From CAXPZW01 sp964221845 (GTDB lineage Bacteria > Bacteroidota > Bacteroidia > Flavobacteriales_D > Sanyastnellaceae), in the NCBI GenBank assembly GCA_964221845.1, contig CAXPZW010000009.1, positions 1-64,000 of the forward strand: a DNA stretch of 64,000 nt, written 5' to 3'. The notes beneath the pieces are model-generated. The model saw only the letters and a program-made list of their open reading frames with translations. It was not told where the DNA came from and did no database searches. Position numbers and translations under genes: made by a program. Positions 40,935 to 49,916 of the stretch are shown piece by piece (the stretch's first letter is position 1; every line of letters starts with the position of its first letter).

Positions 40935-41969
40935 ATGCGCATTGAACGCTGGACCATAGCTACACTGCTCGTATTGGCAGGAAGTTGGTGGGGGTGTAAA
41001 CCCGATCACCAGAGCTTGGTGCTGCCTGTGGATCGTGCGGTGGACGTTGCCGTTCCGGATCACTTTCCCGCGCTTCCTGTCCCCGAAGCGAATGCCCTCA
41101 CCGAAAAACGCGTCGTCCTTGGACGCCACTTGTTTTTTGACACGCGTTTGAGCCGCACCGGCACCGTTTCCTGTGCCAGCTGCCATTTGCCCGCCCAAGC
41201 CTTTGCCGACGTGACCCCGGTGAGCTTTGGCGTAGACGGATTAGCAGGAGACCGTAACGCCCCTTCCCTAGGCAACGCGGGCTATGCGCCCGCGCTGAAT
41301 GCCGACGGAGGCGTGCCGAGCCTGGAGTTGCAAGTCCTGGTCCCCTTACACGACGAAAACGAATTGGACTTCAACGACCCCGAAGCCGTGGCCGCACTTG
41401 GGCAAGACCCGGTGTACACCCGCCTGAGCGAGGTGGCCTATGGCCGCGACTTTGACAGCTTTGTCATCACGCGCGCATTGGCCGCATTCCAACGCACCTT
41501 GATCAGCGGCAACTCCAAGTACGACCGGGTACAATTGGGCCTGAGCACCTTCACCGCCGAAGAACAAGCCGGATTGGACCTCTTTACCAGCGAGGCCACC
41601 CAATGTGCCAGTTGCCACAGCGGGGTATTCCAAACCAACTTTGACTACGCCAACGTGGGCTTGTATGCCGACTACCCAGACCTGGGCCGTCAACTGGTCA
41701 CCACCAATCCGGAGGACGGCGGTAAGTTCAAGACGCCTTCGCTGCGCAACGTGGCGCTCACTGCGCCCTATATGCACGACGGTTCACTCGCCACCTTGGA
41801 GGAAGTCATCGCCCATTTCAATGCGGGCGGCGTGGGCCATGCCAATCAAGATCCACGCATCCAACCGCTCGGCCTGGATGCCGCCCAACAAGGCCAGCTC
41901 TTGGCCTTCTTGCACACGCTGACCGACTCTACCTTCTTGATCAACCCGGCCTACCAACCGCTGGACTGA
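40935..41969 (+). CDS. Di-heme cytochrome c peroxidase (MauG/CcpA family) lipoprotein
   Basis: The 344-residue product has a lipobox-like start (AGSWWGC) and two heme c attachment sites, both CASCH (SCASCHLPAQAF and QCASCHSGVF). The family core RHLFFDTRLSRTGTVSC and the GKFKTPSLRNVALTAPYMHDG block are present. It is expected in the periplasm, reducing peroxide with electrons from a c-type donor. A box with one mismatch (TACCATTG, 40923-40930) ends 4 nt before the ATG. Confidence 0.95.
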   Translation: MRIERWTIATLLVLAGSWWGCKPDHQSLVLPVDRAVDVAVPDHFPALPVPEANALTEKRVVLGRHLFFDTRLSRTGTVSCASCHLPAQAFADVTPVSFGVDGLAGDRNAPSLGNAGYAPALNADGGVPSLELQVLVPLHDENELDFNDPEAVAALGQDPVYTRLSEVAYGRDFDSFVITRALAAFQRTLISGNSKYDRVQLGLSTFTAEEQAGLDLFTSEATQCASCHSGVFQTNFDYANVGLYADYPDLGRQLVTTNPEDGGKFKTPSLRNVALTAPYMHDGSLATLEEVIAHFNAGGVGHANQDPRIQPLGLDAAQQGQLLAFLHTLTDSTFLINPAYQPLD

Positions 41970-41987
41970 CCCAAAAAAGCAGGCACG

Positions 41988-42016
41988 AAAAAACCCCCTC
42001 TGGAAACCAGAGAGGG
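41988..42016 (-). terminator. Rho-independent terminator for rpmH
   Basis: On the minus strand a 10-bp stem with one mismatch and a 3-nt loop is followed by six T, about 30 nt after the rpmH stop. Confidence 0.75.
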
Positions 42017-42046
42017 TTGGAATATCTTAAAGCGCGCTACGCTGTT

Positions 42047-42214
42047 CTAGCGTACGTAGCCTTTGTGACGACGCTCGTCGCTCACAGACAATTTCTTACG
42101 GCCTTTGCGGCGGCGAGAAGACAATACACGGCGACCGTTTTTGGTCTCCATGCGTGAGCGGAATCCGTGCTTGTTGCGACGTTTGCGGTTCGAAGGTTGG
42201 AACGTGCGTTTCAT
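42047..42214 (-). CDS. rpmH: 50S ribosomal protein L34
   Basis: A 55-residue, very basic protein with the family start MKRTFQPSNRKRRNKHGF and the later GRRVLSSRRRKGRKKLSV is encoded on the minus strand. L34 is part of the large ribosomal subunit. The Bacteroidota -7 box TATTTTTG lies upstream, and a terminator follows. Here it is not linked to rnpA or yidD, which is common in Bacteroidota. Confidence 0.97.
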   Translation of the reverse strand: MKRTFQPSNRKRRNKHGFRSRMETKNGRRVLSSRRRKGRKKLSVSDERRHKGYVR

Positions 42215-42248
42215 GGTCTAAATCAATTGGCCCTATCAAAGGGGAGCG

Positions 42249-42256
42249 CAAAAATA
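42249..42256 (-). promoter_or_regulatory. -7 box (TATTTTTG) with -33 TTG for rpmH
   Basis: An exact match on the minus strand. A TTG (minus strand) at 42276-42278 lies 19 nt further upstream, the classic Bacteroidota spacing. Confidence 0.75.
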
Positions 42257-42357
42257 GGACTTTCCTTAGGAATCACAAGGGCCCGGCACGACTTTTTGTC
42301 GCGTCACGGTCCGGTCAAAATTCGGAAACATTTGGAGATGACCGCCTTGGAAGGGTC

Positions 42358-42365
42358 TACCTTTG
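42358..42365 (+). promoter_or_regulatory. -7 box (TACCTTTG) with -33 TTTG for ABC exporter
   Basis: TTTG at 42331-42334 precedes the exact TACCTTTG by 23 nt. The box overlaps a TTG at 42363, which argues against that codon as the start. Confidence 0.7.
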
Positions 42366-42386
42366 GACCACCAATCCCCTCGCCAC

Positions 42387-44180
42387 GTGGCTGAGCAAGA
42401 AGAAAAACCCAAATTCAACCGGGACGCGTACCGCCGCGCCCGCCGCATTTTTGCCTACATGCGCCCCTACCGTGGACGCTACATCTTTGGCATGGTGCTG
42501 TTGTTCCTGACCAGCATTGTGTTCCTGGTCTTTACCCTGCTGATCCGCTACTTGGTGGACTCCACCGGCATCCAGGAAAACGTAGAGGTTGAAGTGCCCT
42601 TTGGCCTGGAGCTGAACGACATTGGTCTGGCCTTGCTTGGGCTGCTGGTCTTTCAAGCCGTGGTCTCTTACGCCAGGGTTTATCTTTTTATATGGGTGAC
42701 CGAACACACCTTGGCCGATGTGCGCAAGGCCGTGTTCCGCAACCTGATCAGTCTGCCCATGACCTTCTTTGCTGAAAATTCCAGCGGAGAGCTCAACAGC
42801 CGCATGGCCTCGGACATCACCCAAATTCAAGACGCGTTTACCACCACCCTGAGTGAGATCATCCGCCAAGTGCTGATCATCATCGGGTCGATCGTGGTGC
42901 TGTTTGCCCTGTCGCCAAAATTGACGTTCACCTTGCTTGGCGTGGTTCCTGTTATGGCGGTGGCTGCGGTGATTTTTGGACGTCGCATCCGCACGCTTTC
43001 GCGAGGCATGCAGGACCAGGTAGCCAAAAGCACCAATATCGTGAGTGAAGTGGTGACCGGCATCATCAACGTAAAGGCCTTTACCAACGAGCATTTGGAG
43101 AACAAGCGCTTTGGCGCATCGGTGGATGAAATTCGCAAGTTTGGCGTAAAGCTGGGCGTGTGGCGTGGCATTTTCGCGGCGTTCATCATTGCGGCCATGT
43201 TTGGGGCGATTTCCGGGGTATTCTGGTACGCCATGGCCATGGTCCAGGCCGGCGAATTGACCTACGGGGAATTCTTTGCCTCGGTGATGTTGGCCATGAC
43301 CATTGGCTTCTCGATCGGCGGACTGGCGGAATTTGTCACTAGCCTGCTCAAGGCCATCGGCGCCACCGAGCGCGTGATGGATTTGGCCGAAGAGCCCCGC
43401 GAAGAAGTCCAACGTGACCGCGAGCACAAAGTAGAGCGCTTCCTCAGCGGCGATTTGGTGGTGCAAGACCTCAACTTCCGCTACCCTACGCGTCCGGATG
43501 TACACGTGCTCAAGGATGTCAGCTTTGAGGTACACCCCGGCCAACAGGTGGCCATTGTAGGTCCTTCTGGATCCGGAAAATCCACCATCACCGCGCTGAT
43601 CCTGCAATTCTACAAAGCCGAATCAGGCAGCATCTTGTTTGACAACAAACCTGCCTCGGAGTACGACCTCAGCGAGCTGCGCGACCACATGGCCATCGTG
43701 CCTCAAGAAGTGCTGTTGTTTGGGGGTTCCATCCGCGAGAACATCGCCTACGGCAAGCCCGACGCCACCAACGAAGAGATCGAAGCGGCGGCCAAACAAG
43801 CCAACGCACACGACTTCATCCTCGGGTTCCCCGAAGGCTACGACACGTTGGTGGGCGAGCGCGGGGTGCAACTCTCCGGAGGTCAACGCCAGCGTATTGC
43901 CATTGCCCGAGCCGTCCTGAAAAACCCGACCATCTTGATTTTGGACGAGGCCACCAGCTCGCTGGATTCTGAAAGCGAGCGTTTGGTACAAGACGCCTTG
44001 GACAAACTCATGGAAGGCCGCACAAGCATCGTGATTGCCCACCGCCTGAGCACCATCCGAGGCGCCGATCAAATTCTGGTCTTGGAGAAAGGGGTACTGA
44101 AGGAACGCGGCACCCACGACGAGTTGGTGGCTTTGGACGAGGGCATCTACAAGCACCTCAGTCAGTTGCAGTTCTCCTAG
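42387..44180 (+). CDS. ABC transporter, fused permease and ATPase (MsbA/LmrA type)
   Basis: From the GTG at 42387 the product is 597 residues: a six-helix exporter domain followed by a nucleotide-binding domain. Visible motifs are Walker A GPSGSGKST, signature LSGGQRQRIAIARA, Walker B ILILDEATSSLD and the H-loop VIAHRLSTI. Half-transporters of this type form homodimers exporting lipids or drugs. The TTG at 42363 is disfavoured because the promoter overlaps it. It lies just upstream of gmd with its own promoter. Confidence 0.94.
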   Translation: MAEQEEKPKFNRDAYRRARRIFAYMRPYRGRYIFGMVLLFLTSIVFLVFTLLIRYLVDSTGIQENVEVEVPFGLELNDIGLALLGLLVFQAVVSYARVYLFIWVTEHTLADVRKAVFRNLISLPMTFFAENSSGELNSRMASDITQIQDAFTTTLSEIIRQVLIIIGSIVVLFALSPKLTFTLLGVVPVMAVAAVIFGRRIRTLSRGMQDQVAKSTNIVSEVVTGIINVKAFTNEHLENKRFGASVDEIRKFGVKLGVWRGIFAAFIIAAMFGAISGVFWYAMAMVQAGELTYGEFFASVMLAMTIGFSIGGLAEFVTSLLKAIGATERVMDLAEEPREEVQRDREHKVERFLSGDLVVQDLNFRYPTRPDVHVLKDVSFEVHPGQQVAIVGPSGSGKSTITALILQFYKAESGSILFDNKPASEYDLSELRDHMAIVPQEVLLFGGSIRENIAYGKPDATNEEIEAAAKQANAHDFILGFPEGYDTLVGERGVQLSGGQRQRIAIARAVLKNPTILILDEATSSLDSESERLVQDALDKLMEGRTSIVIAHRLSTIRGADQILVLEKGVLKERGTHDELVALDEGIYKHLSQLQFS

Positions 44181-44209
44181 GCGGCATTTTTTCCGCGTTT
44201 GATTTCGGC

Positions 44210-44217
44210 TACCTTTG
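44210..44217 (+). promoter_or_regulatory. -7 box (TACCTTTG) for gmd
   Basis: An exact match ends 5 nt before the ATG at 44223. Confidence 0.7.
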
Positions 44218-44222
44218 CCGCC

Positions 44223-45314
44223 ATGAGCGCAAAGAAAGCACTGATCACAGGCGTTACCGGACAAGACGGCGCCTACTTGGCAGAACTGCTGCTGAAGAAA
44301 GGGTATGAAGTACACGGTCTGAAACGTCGCACCTCGATGTTCAACACCGATCGTGTGGACCACCTTTACAAAGACCAGCACGAAAACGACGTCAAGTTCA
44401 AGCTCCACTACGGCGATCTGACCGACTCCACCAACCTCATCCGATTGGTGCAAGAAATCGAGCCGGACGAGATCTACAACCTGGCGGCCCAAAGCCACGT
44501 GCAAGTCTCGTTTGACACCCCGGAGTACACCGCTAACGCGGACGCCATCGGCACCCTGCGTTTGCTGGAGGCCATGCGCATTTGCGGCCTGGGCGAAAAG
44601 ACCCGCTTTTACCAAGCGTCTACCTCAGAGCTCTACGGAAAGGTGCAGGAGATTCCCCAAAAGGAAACCACGCCGTTCTACCCGCGCAGCCCTTACGGGG
44701 TGGCCAAGCTCTACGCGTTCTGGATCACCAAGAATTACCGTGAGGCCTACGGATACTACGCCTGCAACGGCATCCTGTTCAACCACGAGAGCCCCATCCG
44801 CGGGGAAACGTTTGTGACCCGTAAAATCACCCGTGCCGCCGCCAAGATTTCCCTTGGTTTGGAGAAGAAGCTGTACCTCGGCAACCTGGACGCCCAACGC
44901 GATTGGGGTCACGCCAAGGATTACGTCGAAGGCATGTGGCGCATGCTCCAGGCAGACGTGGCCGAAGACTACGTGTTGGCCACCGGGGTGATGCACTCGG
45001 TGCGTGACTTCTGTGATTTGGCCTTCGGCGAACTCGGCATCCAACTCGAATGGAAGGGCGAGGGCGTGGACGAAAAAGGCTACCGCACTGACAACGGCGA
45101 ATGCGTGATTGAAGTGGACCCCCGCTACTTCCGTCCAGCGGAGGTAGAACTGCTCATCGGCGATCCCACCAAAGCCAAGGAAGAACTCGGCTGGGAACCC
45201 ACCCACGACCTCAAGGCACTTGTGGCCGACATGGTCCAATCAGACCTGGCGCTGTTCAAGCGTGACCAGTACCTGATGGAGGGCGGTCACAACGTCATGA
45301 AGTACTTCGAGTAA
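44223..45314 (+). CDS. gmd: GDP-mannose 4,6-dehydratase
   Basis: From the ATG at 44223 the product is 363 residues. The extended SDR motif ALITGVTGQDGAYLAELL is at the N terminus, and the GMD-specific blocks LKRRTSMFNTDRVDHLY, YQASTSELYGKVQEIPQ and SPYGVAKLYAFW (Tyr-x3-Lys) follow. It converts GDP-mannose to the keto intermediate used by Fcl (22.5 kb) to make GDP-L-fucose. The gene is 3 nt from the convergent T9SS cargo gene. Confidence 0.97.
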   Translation: MSAKKALITGVTGQDGAYLAELLLKKGYEVHGLKRRTSMFNTDRVDHLYKDQHENDVKFKLHYGDLTDSTNLIRLVQEIEPDEIYNLAAQSHVQVSFDTPEYTANADAIGTLRLLEAMRICGLGEKTRFYQASTSELYGKVQEIPQKETTPFYPRSPYGVAKLYAFWITKNYREAYGYYACNGILFNHESPIRGETFVTRKITRAAAKISLGLEKKLYLGNLDAQRDWGHAKDYVEGMWRMLQADVAEDYVLATGVMHSVRDFCDLAFGELGIQLEWKGEGVDEKGYRTDNGECVIEVDPRYFRPAEVELLIGDPTKAKEELGWEPTHDLKALVADMVQSDLALFKRDQYLMEGGHNVMKYFE

Positions 45315-45317
45315 GGG

Positions 45318-48300
45318 TCATTCCCCGGGCCGGGCTACCAGCACGGTCACCGCTTCCCACACTTCATCAAACCGGCGCACCAAGAGGGTGTACTGTCCGC
45401 TTTGTATGCCCTGCAAATCCAGGGTCAACTGGTGGTGCCCAGCATTGAGCGCGCCTTCCCATTCGCGCACCTCGCGGCCAGCGCCGTCGATCAAGAGTGC
45501 GCTGAATTCCGAGGCGTCGGTGTCGAGCACGACGTCCAGGTGGAGCACATCAGTGGCCGGGTTGGGATAGGGCAAGCTGAGCAAATCGGTTTGGCCGTCT
45601 GCGGCATTGCAAGTGCGGTTGTCTTCTAGGTTGGTTTCCGCCAATTGAGCGGTTTGCACAAGGTTGACCGTAGCGCACACCATGCCGCCATAATCACCGG
45701 GCAGCAATTGCGCCAGGCGCACCACGGCAGCTTCCCCCGCAGGGATGTTCACAGCGACCTCTTCCTCCAACCCCGCATCGCCATCGGTGCCCAACTGCAC
45801 GCGGATGCGGTACACCGGATGCGACGACGCGTTGGCCACTTGCACGTCCACCACTTGCTGGCCCACACCGTTGGGCGTGGCAAACACAGCATTGGCGACC
45901 AGGTTGGTGACGATGGAGTCGGGGGTCAGGGTCAATTCCGCACTGCCAATGCACCCGGTCTCTGCCTCGATTTGGTGCCACACATCCACGGCATCCGAAT
46001 TTTCAAACGTCCAGGTAGGCTGCAAAGTGAAGAGGGGGTCGTTGCCGTCGATGGTCCACTGGTGGATGCCTTCGGTTTCAACCGGCGCCAACGTATAGGT
46101 GTTCGGGGCCTCAATGGCCTCCATTACAAAAGTGGGATCCGGGCCTTCGGTGACCTCCAAGGTGCTCGTAACCGAGGTGGCGCACCCGTTGTAGGCCACG
46201 GTTTGCGTGAGCGTATAGGTGCCCCCAGCTGGAAACTCAACCGTGTATGTGGACCCACCGGACCATCCGCCGTTGGCACCAAGAATGGACCACTCGTAAG
46301 AGGTGGATCCGCTGCCAAGCGGCGTGGTATTGGTGAAGACCACATCGGTGCCACTGCACAACTGCTGGGAGGCGTAGCTCACCTCTTCAGGGTAGGGCGA
46401 CACGACCAAGTTGTCGTTGGTGGTGGACAAGCAGCCGTTTTCTGTGGCTGCAGAAAAGACCACTTCGTAAATGTCCGCTTGAATGTAAAAGTGTGTGGGA
46501 CCCTCTTGGCTGGAAAAGGTACCGTCGCCAAAATCCCAGTTGTAAGTCAGGTCGCCCTCGCATCCTTGGCAGTTCACGTTGCTGTTGAATTCGAGCAGTG
46601 CGCCTTCACAGCGAGGATTGGGCACGACGAAATTGAGCTCAGGCGCGGGCAACACGTCCACCAACGTATCCAACGTGGTGCTGCAACCGAAAGTGCTGTA
46701 TACCTGCAAGGAGATATTGGCAGGGCCGGCCTCGCCCAAGCTGCCCAAGTAAACGTCTTGTTGAAGTAAAGTGCCTGCGACATCCCAATAGATAGGTCCG
46801 ACTTCGCCGCCGGGCACCACCACCAAGGGCTGAAGCGCAAAATCCACACCGCGACAGACTTGGGGCAAGCCCAAATCAATCACAGGATTGGCCCGCACGT
46901 TGACCGTGGAATCCATGCTAGCTGTGCACCCCGCTTCGGTGGTCACCGTCAGCCCAAAGGCCACATCGCCAAAGAGGTCCACCGGCACTTCAAAGCTGGC
47001 TTCGGTGGATACCTGCTCGCCATTGACCGTCCACACCCAAGCCGCCATGGGGCTATCGCCGGTGCTCTGGTCGGTGAAGGTCACCGGGTCGCCCTGGCAA
47101 CCGGCATCGGTGGCAGCGATCGGGGTGGGTGCTACGCCCAGGATATCGGCGTAGGTGGAGTCTTGAAGCAGGCAGCCGTTGGGGTTGATGACCTCCAGGA
47201 CATGCCATGTGCTGGAGAAGACGGGGAGGGCGGGTGGGCCCGCCTCGCCGTCCCAGATGGCATCCAGGGCGGTGAAATCCAGGACGTCTGAGGTCAAGGT
47301 GTTTCCGGCGCAGAGCGAGGTAGTATCCGGCAGCGCGTCGAGCAGGCCAAAGTCGTCCACATCCACAAAGGTGGAACGGGTCACGCTGCAGCCCAGCACA
47401 TCGGTAGCGGTGTAGCCGTAGGTGCCGGTTTCGTCGGCCACTTGGGAGGTTTCAGGAGAATCGTCCAACCAGGCCACGGTGTAGGTGTCGGTGTCCAATC
47501 CCGATTCCAACAGCAAGGTTTCGCCGCTACAAATGGTGGGGGACTCGGGCAAAGGGACGCCGGGGTAGGTCACATTGATGGTCTGCCCGGAGGCGCGGCC
47601 AAAGTCGTCGATCACCGTCAGGGAAAGCGCTTCGCTGTCGGTGGTGGTGTAACACTGGTCGCCGGGTTGGCCGTTCCACAAGTACTCCGCAAAGCCGTCG
47701 GGCGCACAAATCGTGGAATCGCAAAAGCTGAAGGTGATCACATCCTCCAGCGGGGTAAACGCCGGCATGTAGCGGTCGGCCAGGTAGTTCTCCACTTGGG
47801 CCACTTCCTCCTCGGACAGCACCCAGTCGTAGACGATGAGTTCGAACCAATCCCCACCCCACACGCGCACAAACAGGTTGCGATCTACGCTGAGCTGGTT
47901 GGCTCGCAGGGGTTCCTCGCTCTGAAGCGACAACAAGGAGGGAGCATGCGGATAAGTGGTGGTCGTCCCGTCGATTTCGGTGAAGTTCAGTCGTGTGGTG
48001 CCTTCCAAGATGCCTGGGTGGGCGAACTCAGGGTGCCAAATCAGATCATCAGGCCCGCGGTGAAAATCAAAGACGGCGCTGTGGCCCAAGACCGGACGGA
48101 AGTCGCCGGTGACGTCCTCCATCTCGGCGCACACCACAAACACGGTGTGGATGTTGTCTTGGTCGGGGAAGTACATGAAGTCGTTGCCGCCGCTGAAGCG
48201 GATGGAAGGGTAGCCCGCCAGCACATCCTCAAAAATGTTGGGAGCCAGACTTCCGGCGGTTTGGGTGGCGCCTTCCCCACCCGCGGCGTTGCCCCACACG

Positions 48301-48443
48301 TTGACCTTGCCCGCGTCTGAGGCAGTTACCAAGGTGTCCGAACGCAGCCAAAGGGCCAGTCCTTCCAAGTCATCGGGGCGAAATTGGGACCGTCCTGCCA
48401 AGGCAAACAGACAACACAGGCCCATCAAGAGTGCTGCACGCAT
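45318..48443 (-). CDS. Giant secreted protein with lectin-like N terminus, PKD-type repeats and T9SS type A sorting domain
   Basis: The 1041-residue protein has a signal peptide (cleavage near GRS-QF). A concanavalin-like region (about residues 25-230) starts LEGLALWLRSDTLV. Several PKD/Ig-like modules follow, for example DLTYNWDFGDGTFSSQEG near residue 630. The C terminus has the T9SS type A pattern LPYPNPATDVLHLDV and ends IQSGQYTLLVRRFDEVW. It is therefore cargo for type IX secretion, displayed or released at the cell surface. The binding target is unknown. Confidence 0.9.
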   Translation of the reverse strand: MRAALLMGLCCLFALAGRSQFRPDDLEGLALWLRSDTLVTASDAGKVNVWGNAAGGEGATQTAGSLAPNIFEDVLAGYPSIRFSGGNDFMYFPDQDNIHTVFVVCAEMEDVTGDFRPVLGHSAVFDFHRGPDDLIWHPEFAHPGILEGTTRLNFTEIDGTTTTYPHAPSLLSLQSEEPLRANQLSVDRNLFVRVWGGDWFELIVYDWVLSEEEVAQVENYLADRYMPAFTPLEDVITFSFCDSTICAPDGFAEYLWNGQPGDQCYTTTDSEALSLTVIDDFGRASGQTINVTYPGVPLPESPTICSGETLLLESGLDTDTYTVAWLDDSPETSQVADETGTYGYTATDVLGCSVTRSTFVDVDDFGLLDALPDTTSLCAGNTLTSDVLDFTALDAIWDGEAGPPALPVFSSTWHVLEVINPNGCLLQDSTYADILGVAPTPIAATDAGCQGDPVTFTDQSTGDSPMAAWVWTVNGEQVSTEASFEVPVDLFGDVAFGLTVTTEAGCTASMDSTVNVRANPVIDLGLPQVCRGVDFALQPLVVVPGGEVGPIYWDVAGTLLQQDVYLGSLGEAGPANISLQVYSTFGCSTTLDTLVDVLPAPELNFVVPNPRCEGALLEFNSNVNCQGCEGDLTYNWDFGDGTFSSQEGPTHFYIQADIYEVVFSAATENGCLSTTNDNLVVSPYPEEVSYASQQLCSGTDVVFTNTTPLGSGSTSYEWSILGANGGWSGGSTYTVEFPAGGTYTLTQTVAYNGCATSVTSTLEVTEGPDPTFVMEAIEAPNTYTLAPVETEGIHQWTIDGNDPLFTLQPTWTFENSDAVDVWHQIEAETGCIGSAELTLTPDSIVTNLVANAVFATPNGVGQQVVDVQVANASSHPVYRIRVQLGTDGDAGLEEEVAVNIPAGEAAVVRLAQLLPGDYGGMVCATVNLVQTAQLAETNLEDNRTCNAADGQTDLLSLPYPNPATDVLHLDVVLDTDASEFSALLIDGAGREVREWEGALNAGHHQLTLDLQGIQSGQYTLLVRRFDEVWEAVTVLVARPGE

Positions 48444-48538
48444 GGAGTCAAATTACCGCAAAATCGCGCGCAAGGCCAACCCGCAGCGTAAGCCCCCGGC
48501 CGACTTTTGCACCTTTGTCTGAATCCTGATTCCTCGGA

Positions 48539-49900
48539 ATGATCAAAAACCTCCGTCAAATCGTCCGCACCCCGGGCAGTTTCGCACAGAACGTGGCCTT
48601 CATGTTTACCGCCTCTGCCGGTGGCATGGCCATCCAGTTTCTGTTCATGCCGCTACTGAGTCGTATCTACGACCCTGAGGCGTATGGGCTGTTTGGTGTG
48701 TTCAACGCGGTGTTGGTGGTTCTGGGTACCGCCGCAACCCTCGGCTACAACCAGGCCTTTGTGTTGCCCAAGTCAGAGACCGCCTTCCGAGGTTTGATGA
48801 GCATCACCTTGCGCATTGGGCTGCTGTTCAGTGTGGTGGTGACGGCCGTGACCTTCTTCAGTATCGACTGGCTCGTAAGCAATGAGTCTACATCTCCCTT
48901 AGGATATTGGTGGCTCTTGCTGGGCCCGCTGTTGCTGCTGTTTGTGGTGGACCGGGTGATGATGGATTGGTCCATCCGCGACAAGGCTTTCAAACGCCAA
49001 AGTCTGTGGAGCGTGCCCACCATGCTGGTGAGCAAGGGATTCAATGTCGGGTACGGCCTGGGCATCTCACCTACCGCAGACGGCCACATTCTGACCACCG
49101 CTCTGACTTACGTGCTGCGTATTGGCGTGTACTTGCGTTGGGTGGTACCCAATGCGCTTGAACGGCTGCTCACCCGCTCCACCCGTGCGTCTCGGCGTCA
49201 AGCGGCAGCCGACTACGCTGACTATCCGCGCTTCACCTTATGGGGCAACTTGCTGAATGTCGGCTCCAGCTACATTCCGGTTTTGCTGCTGCCCATTGTG
49301 CTGGACGAGGTGGAAGCCGTCGGGTTTTACACCTTCTCGCTGCTGCTGTTGGAAATTCCCATGCGTTTGATTGCGGGCGCCGTCACCCCGGTGTACATGA
49401 ACAAGGCCGCAGAATTGGTGGACCAACGCCCCGACGAACTGGGCCCGCTCACCTTCAAACTGTTCCGCAACTTGCTTTGGCCGGTGGCCATCGGCATGGG
49501 TGTGCTCTACGCGTTGGGCGAGCCCGTGTACGTGTTCGCGTTTGGCGAGCCTTGGCGCACTTCCGGGCAGGCGGCTGAGGTGTTGGCCGTGTTCTATTTC
49601 TTCCGCTTGGTGTCCTCGCCGCTTTCGCCAGTGATCAACATCATACGCAAGGAAAACGAAGTCTTTCGGTTCCAAGTGGGGCTCTTCATCGCGCGCCTGC
49701 TAGCCCTGCTGCCCGGCCTGTTTTGGGAGTTGACCTTCGTGGAACTCATGTGGCTGTACTCGGTGGTGAACGCCGTGACTTACGCCGCGTTGAACCAGCG
49801 CATATTTGCCCTGATCAAGTACCGCGTGTGGCGCGTGTTGTTGGAGTCATGTGTCGCAATCGGAGTATGTTTACTGCTGGCCCACGTGCTCAAGCCCTAA
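48539..49900 (+). CDS. Wzx/MATE-like polysaccharide flippase
   Basis: The 453-residue membrane protein has about 12-14 hydrophobic segments in the oligosaccharide flippase layout (FAQNVAFMFTASAGGMAIQFLF at the start and GFYTFSLLLLEIPMRLIAGAVTPVY in the middle). It likely moves lipid-linked glycan repeats to the periplasm. It is divergent from the giant T9SS protein and 16 nt upstream of a glycosyltransferase. A near-match box CACCTTTG lies at 48510-48517, 21 nt before the ATG. Confidence 0.9.
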   Translation: MIKNLRQIVRTPGSFAQNVAFMFTASAGGMAIQFLFMPLLSRIYDPEAYGLFGVFNAVLVVLGTAATLGYNQAFVLPKSETAFRGLMSITLRIGLLFSVVVTAVTFFSIDWLVSNESTSPLGYWWLLLGPLLLLFVVDRVMMDWSIRDKAFKRQSLWSVPTMLVSKGFNVGYGLGISPTADGHILTTALTYVLRIGVYLRWVVPNALERLLTRSTRASRRQAAADYADYPRFTLWGNLLNVGSSYIPVLLLPIVLDEVEAVGFYTFSLLLLEIPMRLIAGAVTPVYMNKAAELVDQRPDELGPLTFKLFRNLLWPVAIGMGVLYALGEPVYVFAFGEPWRTSGQAAEVLAVFYFFRLVSSPLSPVINIIRKENEVFRFQVGLFIARLLALLPGLFWELTFVELMWLYSVVNAVTYAALNQRIFALIKYRVWRVLLESCVAIGVCLLLAHVLKP

Positions 49901-49916
49901 CCGGACCCGTTGCCCC